Position numbers and translations under genes: made by a program. Below the pieces are notes generated by a model. The model was not told the DNA's origin. It saw only the letters and a program-made list of their open reading frames with translations, and searched no databases. Of a stretch of DNA of 64,000 nucleotides, positions 1 through 9,910 are shown piece by piece. The DNA is from Streptomyces sp. NRRL F-5135 (GTDB taxonomy: Bacteria; Actinomycetota; Actinomycetes; Streptomycetales; Streptomycetaceae), in the NCBI RefSeq assembly GCF_000719775.1, contig NZ_JOHR01000019.1:62001-126000 (forward strand). The letters run 5' to 3'. How positions within the stretch are numbered: the stretch's first letter is position 1; the number at the start of each line of letters is the position of its first letter.

Positions 1-467
<467 letters not shown>

Positions 468-1661
468 TCAGCCCAGGTCGCGCTTGGCCGCGATCTTCGA
501 GGAGAGGCCGAAGATCTCGATGAAGCCCTGCGCCTTGGACTGGTCGAACGTGTCGCCCGTGTCGTACGTGGCGAGGTTGAAGTCGTACAGCGACTGCTCC
601 GACCTGCGGCCGGTGACGACGGCGCGCCCGCCGTGCATCGTCATCCGGATGTCGCCCGTGACGTGCTGGTTCGCCTCGTTGATGAAGCCGTCCAGGGCTC
701 GCTTGAGCGGGGAGAACCACAGGCCGTCGTAGACCAGCTCGCCCCAGCGCTGCTCGACCTGGCGCTTGTAGCGGGCCAGCTCGCGCTCGACCGTGACGCT
801 CTCCAGCTCCTGGTGGGCGGTGATCAGCGCGATCGCGCCGGGGGCCTCGTAGACCTCCCGGGACTTGATGCCCACGAGCCGGTCCTCGACCATGTCGATC
901 CGGCCGATGCCCTGGGCGCCGGCCCGCTCGTTGAGCTGCTGGATCGCCTGGAGGACGGTGACGGGCCGGCCGTCGATGGCGACCGGGACGCCCTCCTTGA
1001 AGGAGATGACGACCTCATCGGCCTCGCGGGCGGTGGCCGGGTTCTGCGTGTACTCGTAGATGTCCTCGATCGGCGCGTTCCAGATGTCCTCCAGGAAGCC
1101 CGTCTCCACCGCGCGACCGAAAACGTTCTGGTCGATGGAGTACGGGGACTTCTTGGTGGTGGCGATCGGGAGGTTCTTCTCCTCGCAGAAGGCGATCGCC
1201 TTGTCCCGGGTCATCGCGTAGTCACGGACCGGGGCGATGCACTTCAGGTCGGGACCGAGGGCGGCGATACCGGCCTCGAACCGCACCTGGTCGTTGCCCT
1301 TGCCGGTGCAGCCGTGCGCGACGGTGCCCGCGCCGTGCTTCTCGGCGGCGGCGACGAGGTGCTTGACGATCGTGGGCCGGGAGAGGGCGGAGACCAGCGG
1401 GTACCGGTCCATGTAGAGGGCGTTGGCCTTGATCGCCGGGAGGCAGTACTCGTCGGCGAACTCGTCCTTGGCATCCGCGACCTCGGCCTCGACGGCACCG
1501 CAGGCGAGCGCGCGCTTGCGGATGACGTCCAGGTCCTCGCCGCCCTGGCCGACATCGACGGCGACGGCGATGACCTCGGCGCCCGTCTCCTCGGCGATCC
1601 AGCCGATGGCGACGGAGGTGTCCAGGCCGCCCGAGTAGGCGAGTACGACGCGCTCGGTCAC
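468..1661 (-). CDS. argG: argininosuccinate synthase
   Basis: ArgG joins citrulline and aspartate using ATP, the penultimate step of arginine synthesis. The 397-residue protein has the usual length. Near the N-terminus it carries the ATP-pyrophosphatase P-loop [10 protein letters not shown], followed later by the citrulline/aspartate site region ([13 protein letters not shown]). The GTG start at 1661 was chosen because AAGGAG sits 7-8 nt upstream and the P-loop then falls at residues 6-15. The frame stays open further upstream but has no family similarity there. An ARG-box-like sequence lies about 35 bp upstream, pointing to ArgR control, and argH follows downstream. Confidence 0.97.
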   Translation of the reverse strand: MTERVVLAYSGGLDTSVAIGWIAEETGAEVIAVAVDVGQGGEDLDVIRKRALACGAVEAEVADAKDEFADEYCLPAIKANALYMDRYPLVSALSRPTIVKHLVAAAEKHGAGTVAHGCTGKGNDQVRFEAGIAALGPDLKCIAPVRDYAMTRDKAIAFCEEKNLPIATTKKSPYSIDQNVFGRAVETGFLEDIWNAPIEDIYEYTQNPATAREADEVVISFKEGVPVAIDGRPVTVLQAIQQLNERAGAQGIGRIDMVEDRLVGIKSREVYEAPGAIALITAHQELESVTVERELARYKRQVEQRWGELVYDGLWFSPLKRALDGFINEANQHVTGDIRMTMHGGRAVVTGRRSEQSLYDFNLATYDTGDTFDQSKAQGFIEIFGLSSKIAAKRDLG

Positions 1662-1693
1662 GGGTTTCTCCTTACGGTGCATCCACTGATGGG

Positions 1694-1717
1694 TATAACT
1701 ATGCATTGCTCCGTATG
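1694..1717. promoter_or_regulatory. ARG-box-like ArgR operator before argG
   Basis: An AT-rich island (TATAACTATGCATTG followed by CCGTATGG) interrupts otherwise GC-rich DNA just upstream of argG. TATGCAT resembles the TNTGCAT half-sites of Streptomyces ARG boxes. Similar elements precede argC at 12125-12161, and argR is encoded in this window. Assignment is by sequence resemblance and context only. Confidence 0.6.
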
Positions 1718-2053
1718 GTTCGTCAATCTCAGATTGGTTCGAACAATCCGCACCAGGTTTGAACACCGGGACGCCCGGTCCCGTACACCTCACCGAACGC
1801 AGGCGCCGCGTCCAGACCATCAAGGGCAAGCCGTCCGGCCACGCACCGGACGGCGTCCTCCCCACCCTGATCCGAGTGAGGTTTCCGCATGTCCAGGGGT
1901 ATCGCGAAGTACAACAAGCGCCGTGTTCTCATCGCGGGTGGCGCGGCAGCGGTCGTGCTGTCGGGCGCGGTGATCGTCAGCAGTGCCATGGCGGGGGAGG
2001 GCGACAGCGGCCAGGCGGCGGCCGACGGCCGTACGGCGGCGTCGCCCGGCTCG

Positions 2054-2275
2054 GTGAACTGCCCGGACGTCGCGCCCAGCCTGCCCGCGATCCCGGCCTC
2101 CGCCCAGGCCGAGGTGGACCGCAATCTCGCGCTGCTGAACACCCAGATCAGCGAGGCCAACCAGCGCCTGGTCAGCACCGTCGGCCAGGGCGGGGCCAAC
2201 TTCGTCCAGAACGCCATCCTCGGCCCGCTGGAGGACAAGCGCGTCGCCACCATCAACCGCATCGCCACCGCCATG
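2054..2275 (+). repeat. 222-bp tandem module, copy 1
   Basis: First copy of a 222-bp coding module, nearly identical to 2428-2649. The encoded peptides differ at only a few residues (LLNTQ versus LLDTQ, RLVST versus RLIDT). Confidence 0.9.
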
Positions 2276-2427
2276 CCGGGGAAGCCGGTGCCGGGAACGC
2301 GGGCGCCGGTGACGCCGGGGCCGGGAACGCGGGCGCGGGCGCCGGCGACGCGGGTGCCGGGAACGCCGGGGGTGACGCGGGCAACGCCGGAGGGGACGGG
2401 GCCGGCGGTGCCACGGGCGCCTCCACG

Positions 2428-2649
2428 GTGAACTGTCCGGACGTCGCGCCGAGCCTGCCCGCGATCCCCGCCTCCGCCCAGGCCGAGGTGGACCGCAACC
2501 TCGCCCTCCTCGACACCCAGATCAGCGAGGCCAACCAGCGCCTGATCGACACCGTCGGCCAGGGCGGGGCCAACTTCGTCCAGAACGCCATCCTCGGCCC
2601 GCTGGAGGACAAGCGCGTCGCCACCATCAACCGCATCGCCACCGCCATG
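2428..2649 (+). repeat. 222-bp tandem module, copy 2
   Basis: Second copy of the module. It is separated from the first by a 152-bp low-complexity GC-rich linker and shifted by one base relative to the first copy's frame. Confidence 0.9.
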
Positions 2650-2690
2650 GGAACTTCCGGGGCGGCGGCCGACGGCCGATACTCGGCCCC

Positions 2691-3272
2691 ATGGGAAAGC
2701 TCTACGAACGGATCGACGGACGTATCCGCGCCTTCATCGAGGAACAGCCCGTCTTCTTCACCGCGACCGCCCCGCTGACCGGCGACGGCCATGTGAACGT
2801 CTCCCCCAAGGGACGGGCCGGGACACTCGCAGTGCTCGACAGCCTGACCCTCGCCTACCTCGACTTCGGCGGCAGCGCCGCCGAGACGATCGCCCATCTG
2901 CGGGAGAACGGCCGGATCACCCTGATGTGGTGCGCGTTCACCGGACCGCCGAAGGTGCTCCGGGTGCACGGCCGGGGCGAGCCCGTCTTCCGGGACGACC
3001 CGCGCTGGGCGCTGTACATCCCGTACTTCAAGGACGCCGACGGGCCGGCCGCCCGGGCGATCATCGTCATCCACGCCGAGCGCGTCAGTGACTCCTGCGG
3101 ATTCGCGGTGCCGTTCATGGACTACCGCGAGGAACGCACGCAGCACGCCGAACACTTCGCCCGGAAGACGGACGAGGAGTTCGCCGCGTACTGCGAGAAG
3201 AAGGACCACGTGGGAGTGAGCCTGGACGGGCTGCCGGCCCTGCCGTTGCCGCTGCCGCCGCGCGGCGACTGA
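2691..3272 (+). CDS. pyridoxamine 5'-phosphate oxidase-like flavin protein
   Basis: The 193-residue protein begins MGKLYERIDGRIRAFIEEQP and continues with a split-barrel flavin-binding region (FFTATAPLTGDGHVNVSPKG). This is the pattern of the PNPOx-like family, which holds FMN- or F420-dependent oxidoreductases and some heme or cofactor binders. The exact substrate cannot be read from the sequence. There is no ribosome-binding site before the ATG; a GATACT hexamer ends 7 nt before it, so the message may be leaderless. The start lies inside the out-of-frame extension of the preceding decayed repeat gene, which suggests a deletion brought the two together. Confidence 0.8.
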   Translation: MGKLYERIDGRIRAFIEEQPVFFTATAPLTGDGHVNVSPKGRAGTLAVLDSLTLAYLDFGGSAAETIAHLRENGRITLMWCAFTGPPKVLRVHGRGEPVFRDDPRWALYIPYFKDADGPAARAIIVIHAERVSDSCGFAVPFMDYREERTQHAEHFARKTDEEFAAYCEKKDHVGVSLDGLPALPLPLPPRGD

Positions 3273-3421
3273 CGCCGGGCCGGTCACCTCCTCACGCCGC
3301 GGTCCCCGCGACCGGGCCGCGCGGGCCGGACGGCACCTCGTGCCTCGGATCCCGCCGCGGTCCGGCCGTCGGGGTGCGGGCCGTTCGGCGCAGTGAGCAG
3401 GCCGCCTCCCGCCCGCCCGGC

Positions 3422-3427
3422 TACGGT
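3422..3427 (+). promoter_or_regulatory. -10 hexamer of a probable leaderless transcript
   Basis: TACGGT lies 7 nt before the ATG of the L,D-transpeptidase-like gene, and there is no Shine-Dalgarno sequence between them. Confidence 0.45.
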
Positions 3428-3434
3428 CCGGACC

Positions 3435-4247
3435 ATGCGTCTCTCCCTCGTACTCGCCGCCACGCTGCTCACCACGGCGGCCCTGACCGCCACCGCTGTC
3501 ACGGCCCCGGACGCCCGCGCCTCCCCCGCGCCGCGGAGGGCACCGTCCCAGCCCTCCCTGCCACCCGCCGACACCCCCCTGCCCGAGCGGATGGCGGACA
3601 CCGGCGGCGGTGACCAGCTCATCACCGCCGAGGCGCCCGCCACCACATCGACCACGGGCACGGTCACCTGGTGGGACCGGCGCGAGGGCCACTGGGTGGC
3701 CGCCGGTTCCGCGAAGGCGCGCTTCGGGGCGGGCGGGCTGGTGGCCGGCAGGAAACGCGAACAGGGCACCTCCACCACCCCCGCGGGGGTGTACGCCATG
3801 CCGTACGCCTTCGGTATCGAGCGCGCTCCGGCGGGGACGCTGTACGGCTACCGGCCGGTGACGGACGACTCGTGGTGGTGCCAGGACAACGACTCGGTCT
3901 CCTACAACCGCTGGGTGGAGGGCCTGCCCGACGACTGCCGGGCCTCCCGCGCCGAGCACATGGCCGACTACGGGCAGCAGTACGCGCGCGGCCTGGTGAT
4001 CGGCTTCAACTACGACCGTCCGGTGCGCGGCCGGGGCGCCGGGATCTTCCTGCACGTCAACGGCAAGGGCGCCACCGCGGGGTGCGTCTCCGTACCCGCC
4101 GGCACCATGAGCGCCATCCTGAGCTGGGCCGACCCGGTCCGGGCCCCGCACATCGCGATCGGCACGGCCACCGGCCCGACCGCCATCACGGACATCGTGG
4201 GTGACGGACACACCGCGCGGCAGCGAGCCGCCCGGAAAGCCTCGTAA
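3435..4247 (+). CDS. secreted L,D-transpeptidase-like (YkuD) protein
   Basis: L,D-transpeptidases cross-link peptidoglycan through 3-3 bonds or attach proteins to it, outside the membrane. The 270-residue protein starts MRLSLVLAATLLTTAALTATAV, a signal peptide with a likely cleavage near residue 29 (ARAS). A proline-rich spacer follows, then a catalytic domain containing FLHVNGKGATAGCVS, which fits the family's H-x2-G ... S/T-x-G-C signature with Cys217 as nucleophile. The Trp/Tyr/Cys-rich stretch around residues 145-165 (WWCQDND) is typical of the actinobacterial subgroup. ATG 3435 is preferred over an upstream in-frame start because it begins directly at the signal peptide and has TACGGT 7 nt upstream. 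Substrate and role are inferred from the family. Confidence 0.8.
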   Translation: MRLSLVLAATLLTTAALTATAVTAPDARASPAPRRAPSQPSLPPADTPLPERMADTGGGDQLITAEAPATTSTTGTVTWWDRREGHWVAAGSAKARFGAGGLVAGRKREQGTSTTPAGVYAMPYAFGIERAPAGTLYGYRPVTDDSWWCQDNDSVSYNRWVEGLPDDCRASRAEHMADYGQQYARGLVIGFNYDRPVRGRGAGIFLHVNGKGATAGCVSVPAGTMSAILSWADPVRAPHIAIGTATGPTAITDIVGDGHTARQRAARKAS

Positions 4248-4365
4248 CAGAAGCTCCATAAACGGCCAAAGGCCGACTCCGCTCGGTCTCCTCCGGCATC
4301 CGTTTGAACTGGCCGCCGCTCAAATCCGTATCGGCGGGCACGGAGGAGAGCTGAGGAGCGGTCCC

Positions 4366-5739
4366 GTGGCGATGTTGCACAACGGCCGGGCGGCCAGACG
4401 GCAGACCATGCGTGCCATCCGCCCGCAACGGTCGGGCGCGCTGCCCCTGTTGATCCTGGGCTGGGCGGGCGCGGCGGCCGTCATGGCGCTGTGGTGGCAG
4501 AACACCCCGCTCGTGCGCATGGCCCTGGCCGAGTGGCTGACCGGTGCGGGCCGGCTGACCGGCCTGCTCGGCGGCTACATGATCGCGATCGTGGTGCTGC
4601 TGATGGCCCGCGTACCGGCCCTGGAGCGGCGGGTGGGCTCGGACCGCGTGGCCCGCTGGCACGCGATGAGCGGGCGGTACGCCATCTGTCTGGTGATCGC
4701 CCATGTACCGCTGACCATCGCCGGGTACGCGGCGCAGGCCCAGGTGGACTTCGTCCGGCAGACCGTCGACATGGTCACCACCTTCCCGCGGATGATCGAG
4801 GCGACCGCCGGGACCGTGCTCTTCCTGATCATCGGCTTCGTCTCGGTGGGCATGGTGCGCCGGAGGGTCGCGTACGAGACCTGGTACTACATCCACCTGC
4901 TCACCTATGTCGCGGTCTACCTCACGTTCTGGCACCAGCTCGCCACCGGTGCCGAGTTCGTGGGCGACGCGACGGCACGGACGGCCTGGTACGTGCTGTA
5001 CGGCGCCGCCGGCGCGCTGCTGGTCTGGTACCGCGTCCTGACCCCGATCCGGCTCAACCAGCGCCATCGGATGCGGGTCCACTCGACGGTCTACGAGGCG
5101 CCGGGCGTGGTGTCCGTCCTGATCAGCGGCAGGCGTCTGCACCGGCTGGGGGCCGAGCCGGGGCAGTTCTTCCGCTGGCGGTTCCGCACCTCCGGGCTGC
5201 GCTGGAGCTCCAACCCGTACTCGCTCTCGGCACCGCCCCGGCCCGACCTGCTGCGGATCACCGTCCGCGCGAACGGCGAGCACAGCGAGGCGCTGTCGCG
5301 GCTGGAGCCGGGCACACGGGTATGGGCCGAGGGCCCGTACGGGGCGATGACGGCGGCGCGGCGCAGCAAGGAGAAGGTGCTGATGATCGCGGGTGGCGCC
5401 GGGATCACGCCGATGCGCGCGCTGTTCGAGACGCTGCCCGGCGGGCCCGGCGATCTCACGCTGCTCTACCGGGCCAGCAAGACGGAGGATCTGGCGCTGT
5501 GGGCCGAGCTGCGGGAGATCGCGTCGGCGCGCGGGGCCCGGCTGCTGTACGCGGTCAACGGGCCGGACGGGGTACGGCCCGAGATCACCACGGACCGGCT
5601 GCGCGAGCTGCTGCCGGACATCGAAGACCACGACGTGTACGTGTGCGGGCCCACGGGACTCGCCCGGCAGACGTACGACGCCTTGCGTGCGGCCGGAGTG
5701 CCCACGCGCCGTATCCACCACGAGTCCTTCGAAATGTGA
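4366..5739 (+). CDS. ferric-reductase-like membrane flavocytochrome with FAD/NAD(P)H domain
   Basis: The protein of about 457 residues carries a membrane part of about six helices (roughly residues 20-230). Two pairs of histidines (WHAMSGRY/IAHVPL and YIHLLTY/FWHQLA) sit at spacings expected for b-heme ligands of ferric reductase-like domains. A cytosolic ferredoxin-reductase module follows, with a flavin site (NPYSLSA), a nucleotide-binding loop (GGAGITPMRALFE) and the terminal YVCGPTG motif. It should move electrons from NAD(P)H through FAD and heme across the membrane. The GTG start at 4366 is 7 nt after GAGGAG. Nine bases downstream begins an FMN-binding protein, followed by its flavin-attaching enzyme ApbE. 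This identifies the likely electron acceptor as flavin on the outer face rather than free iron. Confidence 0.85.
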   Translation: MAMLHNGRAARRQTMRAIRPQRSGALPLLILGWAGAAAVMALWWQNTPLVRMALAEWLTGAGRLTGLLGGYMIAIVVLLMARVPALERRVGSDRVARWHAMSGRYAICLVIAHVPLTIAGYAAQAQVDFVRQTVDMVTTFPRMIEATAGTVLFLIIGFVSVGMVRRRVAYETWYYIHLLTYVAVYLTFWHQLATGAEFVGDATARTAWYVLYGAAGALLVWYRVLTPIRLNQRHRMRVHSTVYEAPGVVSVLISGRRLHRLGAEPGQFFRWRFRTSGLRWSSNPYSLSAPPRPDLLRITVRANGEHSEALSRLEPGTRVWAEGPYGAMTAARRSKEKVLMIAGGAGITPMRALFETLPGGPGDLTLLYRASKTEDLALWAELREIASARGARLLYAVNGPDGVRPEITTDRLRELLPDIEDHDVYVCGPTGLARQTYDALRAAGVPTRRIHHESFEM

Positions 5740-5747
5740 GGCAGCCG

Positions 5748-6194
5748 GTGAAGAGGAAACATCCGTTCCGGCGGATCATGATCGGTGCCGCCGCGACCGC
5801 GTCGGCCGTTGTCGCCCTGCTCGCGCTGAAGCAGCCCGGCGGCTCGTCGGTGGCGGGGCCCGCACAACAGCCGGGGGCCGGGGCGGGGACGTCGGTGGGG
5901 GCGGCCGGGGCCGCGGCCGGGCAGACCGTGCTCGGGGAGGCGGTGAACACCCAGTACGGCCCCGTCCAGGTCCGCGTCACCGTCACGGACGGCAAGATCA
6001 CCCAGGCCGAAGCCGTCCAGGCACCCGACAGCGACGCCCGCAGCCAGTCCATCACCGCCAACGCCGTACCCAAACTCAACCAAGCCGCCCTCACCACTCA
6101 GAACGCCCAGGTCGACGCCGTTTCCGGAGCCAGCTACACCAGCAAGGGCTACCAGGAATCACTCCAGAGCGCCCTCGACAAGGCCGGCCTCTGA
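5748..6194 (+). CDS. membrane-anchored FMN-binding domain protein (covalent flavin)
   Basis: The 148-residue protein has a basic start (VKRKHPFRR), one membrane or signal helix at about residues 10-28, an Ala/Gly-rich linker, and an FMN-bind domain. The domain ends in S126-G-A-S-Y-T131, exactly the consensus at which ApbE esterifies FMN to threonine. It is therefore predicted to be an extracytoplasmic flavoprotein. The GTG start lies 9 nt after the reductase stop, and its own stop overlaps the apbE start (TGATG), so the three genes are translationally coupled. It probably receives electrons from the upstream membrane reductase; the final acceptor is unknown. Confidence 0.88.
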   Translation: MKRKHPFRRIMIGAAATASAVVALLALKQPGGSSVAGPAQQPGAGAGTSVGAAGAAAGQTVLGEAVNTQYGPVQVRVTVTDGKITQAEAVQAPDSDARSQSITANAVPKLNQAALTTQNAQVDAVSGASYTSKGYQESLQSALDKAGL

Positions 6195-6985
6195 TGGCGG
6201 CCGGGTCCCCGGAGCCGGGACGGCTGCGCCACGTCGAGGAGTCGATGGGCACGGTCTTCTCGTTCGACATCCGCGGTGTGACGGACGAGGCACGGGTACG
6301 CGCCGGGCTGCGGGCGGCCGTGGCCTCGCTGCACCGGGTGGACGAGATCTTCTCGACGTTCCGGCCGGACAGCCAGATCACGCGGCTCGGCCGGGGCGAG
6401 CTGACGCCGGCGGAGTGTGTGACGGAGGTCGCGGAGGTCCTGGATCTGTGCGCGGCGGCGGAGCGGGAGAGCGACGGCTGGTTCAGTACCCGCCACGCGG
6501 GCCGGCTCGACCCGACGGGCCTGGTGAAGGGCTGGGCGGTGGAGCGGGCGGTACGGATGATCGCCTCGTCGGGAGCGGAGTCGGTGTGCCTGAACGGGGG
6601 CGGCGACGTCCAGCTCCACGGCGGCCCCTGGCGGGTGGGCATCGCCGACCCGCTGCGCCCGGGCGCGCTGGCGACGGTGGTGGAGGCACCGGAGGCCCAG
6701 GAGGGCCTGGCCGTGGCCACTTCGGGCCCGGCGGAGCGCGGCTGCCACGTCCTGGACCCGCACACGGGTGAGCCCCCGGTGCGCGGCCTCGCGTCGATCA
6801 CGGTGGTCTGCCCGACGGGCCTGACGGCGGCGGACGCCCGGGCGACCGCCGCGTACGCCATGGGCGAGGAGGCCCGCGACTGGCTGGAAGCGCTCCCGGA
6901 CGCGGAGGGCTTCGCCGTCACGGCGACGGGCGGGACCTGGACGACCACGGGGTTCCGCCACTACGCGGCCCAGCTGGCGGTGTAG
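6194..6985 (+). CDS. apbE: FAD:protein FMN transferase
   Basis: ApbE takes FMN from FAD and attaches it to Thr of [S/T]GA[S/T]xT sites in extracytoplasmic flavoproteins, using Mg2+. The 263-residue protein has the family's DPTGLVKGWAVERA segment (about residues 103-116), the NGGGDVQLHGGPW segment, and the late ATSGPAERGCHVLDPHTGEP region. It begins without a clear signal peptide or lipobox (MAAGSPEPGRLRHVEESMGT), so it may act before or during export of its target. Its ATG overlaps the stop of the FMN-binding protein gene, whose flavinylation motif is the obvious substrate. Confidence 0.92.
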   Translation: MAAGSPEPGRLRHVEESMGTVFSFDIRGVTDEARVRAGLRAAVASLHRVDEIFSTFRPDSQITRLGRGELTPAECVTEVAEVLDLCAAAERESDGWFSTRHAGRLDPTGLVKGWAVERAVRMIASSGAESVCLNGGGDVQLHGGPWRVGIADPLRPGALATVVEAPEAQEGLAVATSGPAERGCHVLDPHTGEPPVRGLASITVVCPTGLTAADARATAAYAMGEEARDWLEALPDAEGFAVTATGGTWTTTGFRHYAAQLAV

Positions 6986-7131
6986 GGCGCGGGAGCGGGC
7001 ACCGGCCCGGACCGTCGCCCGGCGGGCCGGCCGGAGGCCGACCGGCACGCCCCCGGCCCCGCGCGCACCCCGAGCCCGGCCCGGCCCTGCCCGGCCCTGC
7101 CCGAGAGCAACCCCCCGCGCGGCGGCGGAGC
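6986..7131. other. convergent spacer between apbE and argR
   Basis: GC-rich spacer between converging genes, with short repeats of CCCGGCCCTG around 7075-7105. I see no reading frame or clean hairpin in it. Confidence 0.4.
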
Positions 7132-7674
7132 TCAGCGGTCGTTCTGGGCCAGTCGCAGCAAGTGGTCCGCCAGTGCCTGGCCGCCCGCCGGGTCACGGCT
7201 GATCAGGAGCAGGGTGTCGTCGCCCGCGATCGTGCCCAGGATGGCGTGCAGTTCGGCCTGGTCGATCGCGGACGCCAGGAACTGCGCCGCGCCCGGCGGC
7301 GTCCGCAGGACCACCAGGTTGGCCGACGCCTCGGCGGAGATGAGCAGTTCACCGGCGAGCCGGCGCATCCGCTCCTCCTTCGCCGACTCGCCGAGCGGGG
7401 CGTGCGGGGTGCGGAAGCCGCCCTCGCTGGGGACCGCGTAGATCAACTCACCACCGGTGTTGCGGATCTTGACCGCGCCCAGTTCGTCCAGGTCCCGGGA
7501 GAGCGTCGCCTGGGTGACGCTCAGCCCGTCGTCCGCGAGCAGCTTCGCCAACTGGCTCTGCGAACGCACCGGCTGCCGGTTGAGGATGTCAACGATCCTG
7601 CGGTGGCGGGCCGTTCTGGTCTGCGGCACCGAAGGCCCGCTCTGCTCGGTCTCCGGCCCCTGGGCCTCGGTCAT
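7132..7674 (-). CDS. argR: arginine repressor
   Basis: ArgR is a hexameric arginine-dependent repressor of arginine genes. The 180-residue protein has an N-terminal winged helix ([20 protein letters not shown], then [12 protein letters not shown]) and a C-terminal arginine-binding and oligomerisation domain containing [18 protein letters not shown] 7674 (MTEAQ) was preferred over ATG 7686 because the protein then matches the usual streptomycete N-terminus; either is possible. It is the last gene of argC-J-B-D-R, starting within about 20 bp of the argD stop. The operon therefore encodes its own regulator. Confidence 0.95.
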   Translation of the reverse strand: MTEAQGPETEQSGPSVPQTRTARHRRIVDILNRQPVRSQSQLAKLLADDGLSVTQATLSRDLDELGAVKIRNTGGELIYAVPSEGGFRTPHAPLGESAKEERMRRLAGELLISAEASANLVVLRTPPGAAQFLASAIDQAELHAILGTIAGDDTLLLISRDPAGGQALADHLLRLAQNDR

Positions 7675-7689
7675 CGTCCGTCTCATCTC

Positions 7690-8940
7690 TCAGGCTCGCC
7701 CGTCCCCGTACGCGTTGTCGAGGATGCCGGGGAGAGCCCCCAGCAGCGCGTCCACCTCCTCGTCGCCGATGACCAGCGGCGGCATCAGCCGGACGACGTC
7801 GGGGGCGGGCGCGTTCACGAGGAAACCGGCACCCTGAGCCGCCTGTTGCACCTGTGGCGCAAGGGGCTCGGTGAGCACGATACCCAGGAGCAGGCCCGCG
7901 CCACGGACATAAGAGACCAACGGGTGGCCGAGCGCCTCCACGCCCGCGCGCAGCTTCTCGCCGAGCCGCTTCACCTGGTCCAGGAGATGGCCGGCGGCCA
8001 GGGTGTCGAGGACGGCGAGCCCGGCGGCGCAGGCGACCGGGTTGCCGCCGAACGTCGTGCCGTGCTGTCCCGGCCGCAGCAGCTCCGCCGCCTCGCCGAA
8101 GGCGATGACCGCCCCCAGCGGCAGACCACCGCCCAGCCCCTTGGCGAGGGTGACGACGTCGGGTTCGACGCCCTGGTGCGCCTGGTGCTCGAACCACTGG
8201 CCGGTCCGCCCGATACCCGTCTGCACCTCGTCCAGCACGAGCAGGGTGCCGGTGGCGCGGGTGATCTCGCGGGCCGCCTCCAGATAGCCCTTGGGCGGGA
8301 CGACCACTCCGTTCTCGCCCTGGATCGGCTCGATGATCACCAGCGCGGTCTCCTCGGTCACCGCGGCGCGCAGCGCCTCGGCGTCCCCGTACGGCACATG
8401 CGTCACATCGCCCGGGAGAGGCTCGAACGGCTCCCGCTTGCCCGGCTGGCCGGTGAGGGCCAGCGAGCCCATCGTGCGGCCGTGGAAGCCGCCGGCGGTG
8501 GCGACCATGTGCGTACGGCCGGTCAGCCGGCCGATCTTGAACGCGGCCTCGTTGGCCTCCGCGCCGGAGTTGCAGAAGAACACCCGGCCGGGGCGGCCGG
8601 CGAGTCGCACCAGCCGCTCGGCGAGCGCGACCGGGGGCTCCGCGACGAAGAGGTTGGAGACATGGCCGAGCGAGGCGATCTGCCGGGAGACGGCCTCGAC
8701 GACGGCGGGGTGCCCGTGGCCGAGGGCGTTGACCGCGATGCCGCCGACGAAGTCGGCGTACGCGGTGCCGTCCGCGTCCCAGACACGGGCGCCCTCGCCC
8801 CGGACGAGCGCCAGCTTCGGCGTGCCGTAGTTGTCGGTCATGACGCCCTGCCAGCGGGTCACGAGCCCCTGGTTGCCGCTGCCACTGCCGCCGTCGGCGG
8901 CGCCGCTGATGTCGGCGTTGCCGGTACCGGTGCCGGTCAC
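7690..8940 (-). CDS. argD: acetylornithine aminotransferase
   Basis: This PLP-dependent transaminase converts N-acetylglutamate semialdehyde to N-acetylornithine. The 416-residue protein shows the class-III aminotransferase pattern: [16 protein letters not shown] near the N-terminus, [14 protein letters not shown], the catalytic region [15 protein letters not shown] and [14 protein letters not shown], and the PLP lysine in [13 protein letters not shown]. The GTG start overlaps the argB stop by 4 nt (GTGA). The first 25 residues ([20 protein letters not shown]) are a low-complexity extension not needed for the fold. Confidence 0.95.
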   Translation of the reverse strand: MTGTGTGNADISGAADGGSGSGNQGLVTRWQGVMTDNYGTPKLALVRGEGARVWDADGTAYADFVGGIAVNALGHGHPAVVEAVSRQIASLGHVSNLFVAEPPVALAERLVRLAGRPGRVFFCNSGAEANEAAFKIGRLTGRTHMVATAGGFHGRTMGSLALTGQPGKREPFEPLPGDVTHVPYGDAEALRAAVTEETALVIIEPIQGENGVVVPPKGYLEAAREITRATGTLLVLDEVQTGIGRTGQWFEHQAHQGVEPDVVTLAKGLGGGLPLGAVIAFGEAAELLRPGQHGTTFGGNPVACAAGLAVLDTLAAGHLLDQVKRLGEKLRAGVEALGHPLVSYVRGAGLLLGIVLTEPLAPQVQQAAQGAGFLVNAPAPDVVRLMPPLVIGDEEVDALLGALPGILDNAYGDGRA

Positions 8941-9910
8941 TGTGCCGCCCCTTCGTTCTGTTCGCCCTGTTCGCCCTGGTTACTCTGTTCGCCCTGGTCG
9001 CCCTGGTCGCCTCGCACCGTGTCGCTCTGACCGTCGGGCACGACCATCGTGCCGATTCCCTCGTCGGTGAAGATCTCCAGCAGGATCGAATGCGGTACCC
9101 GGCCGTCGATCACCCGGGCGGTGACGACCCCGTTCCGTACGGCGAACAGGCACCCCTCCATCTTGGGCACCATGCCGCTGGACAGGTCGGGCAGCAGCTT
9201 CTCCAGCTGACTGGCGGTGAGCCTGCTGATGACCTCGTCGCTGTTCGGCCAGTCCTCGTACAGGCCCTCCACGTCGGTGAGGACCATCAGCGTCTCCGCG
9301 CCCAGCGCGGCGGCCAGCGCGGCGGCGGCGGTGTCCGCGTTGACGTTGTAGACATGGCCGTCGTCGACGCTGCGCGCGATCGAGGAGATCACCGGGATAC
9401 GGCCGTCGGCCAGCAGCGCCTCGATCGCGCCCGTGTCGATCTCGGTGATCTCGCCGACCCGGCCGATGTCGACCAGTTCGCCGTCGATCCGCGGGCGGTG
9501 CCGGCTCGCGCTTATGGTGTGCGCGTCCTCGCCAGTCAGGCCCACGGCCAGCGGGCCGTGCTGGTTGAGCAGGCCGACCAGCTCGCGCTGGACCTGTCCG
9601 GCCAGCACCATCCGTACGACGTCCATCGCCTCGGGCGTGGTGACGCGCAGTCCCGCCTTGAACTCGCTGACCAGCCCGTGCCGGTCGAGCTGGGCGCTGA
9701 TCTGCGGGCCGCCGCCGTGCACGACGACCGGCTTGAGCCCGGCCTGCCGCAGGAAGACGACATCCTGGGCGAAGGCGGCCTTGAGCTCGTCGTCCACCAT
9801 GGCGTTGCCGCCGAACTTGATGACGACGGTCTTCCCGTTGTGCCGGGTCAGCCAGGGCAGGGCCTCGACGAGGATCCGGGCCTTGGGGAGCGCGGTGTGC
9901 TTGCGGGTGC

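Larger units (their letters stand above)
1889..2778 (+). pseudogene. secreted repeat protein, duplicated and frameshifted
   Basis: The frame from ATG 1889 gives a basic N-terminus and a signal or anchor helix (about residues 12-35), then a roughly 74-residue module (NCPDVAPSLPAIPASAQ ... GPLEDKRVATINRIATA). After a Gly/Ala/Asn/Asp-rich linker (2276-2427) the same module recurs almost unchanged at 2428-2649, but in another reading frame: the copies are 374 bp apart, so one base is missing. Reading GCCATG(G)CCGGGG at 2271-2281 with one extra G would join both copies through an in-frame GAGNAGAGDAG linker. As given, the first frame stops at 2431, while the second copy's frame runs on into the next gene until 2778. 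I recall single-module relatives as common secreted Streptomyces proteins of unknown function. Either the gene is decayed or the base is a sequencing error. Confidence 0.6.

Noticed and set aside
2260..2290. Programmed frameshift in the repeat gene
   Set aside because: No slippery heptamer or stimulatory structure is evident; a single missing base explains the frames more simply.
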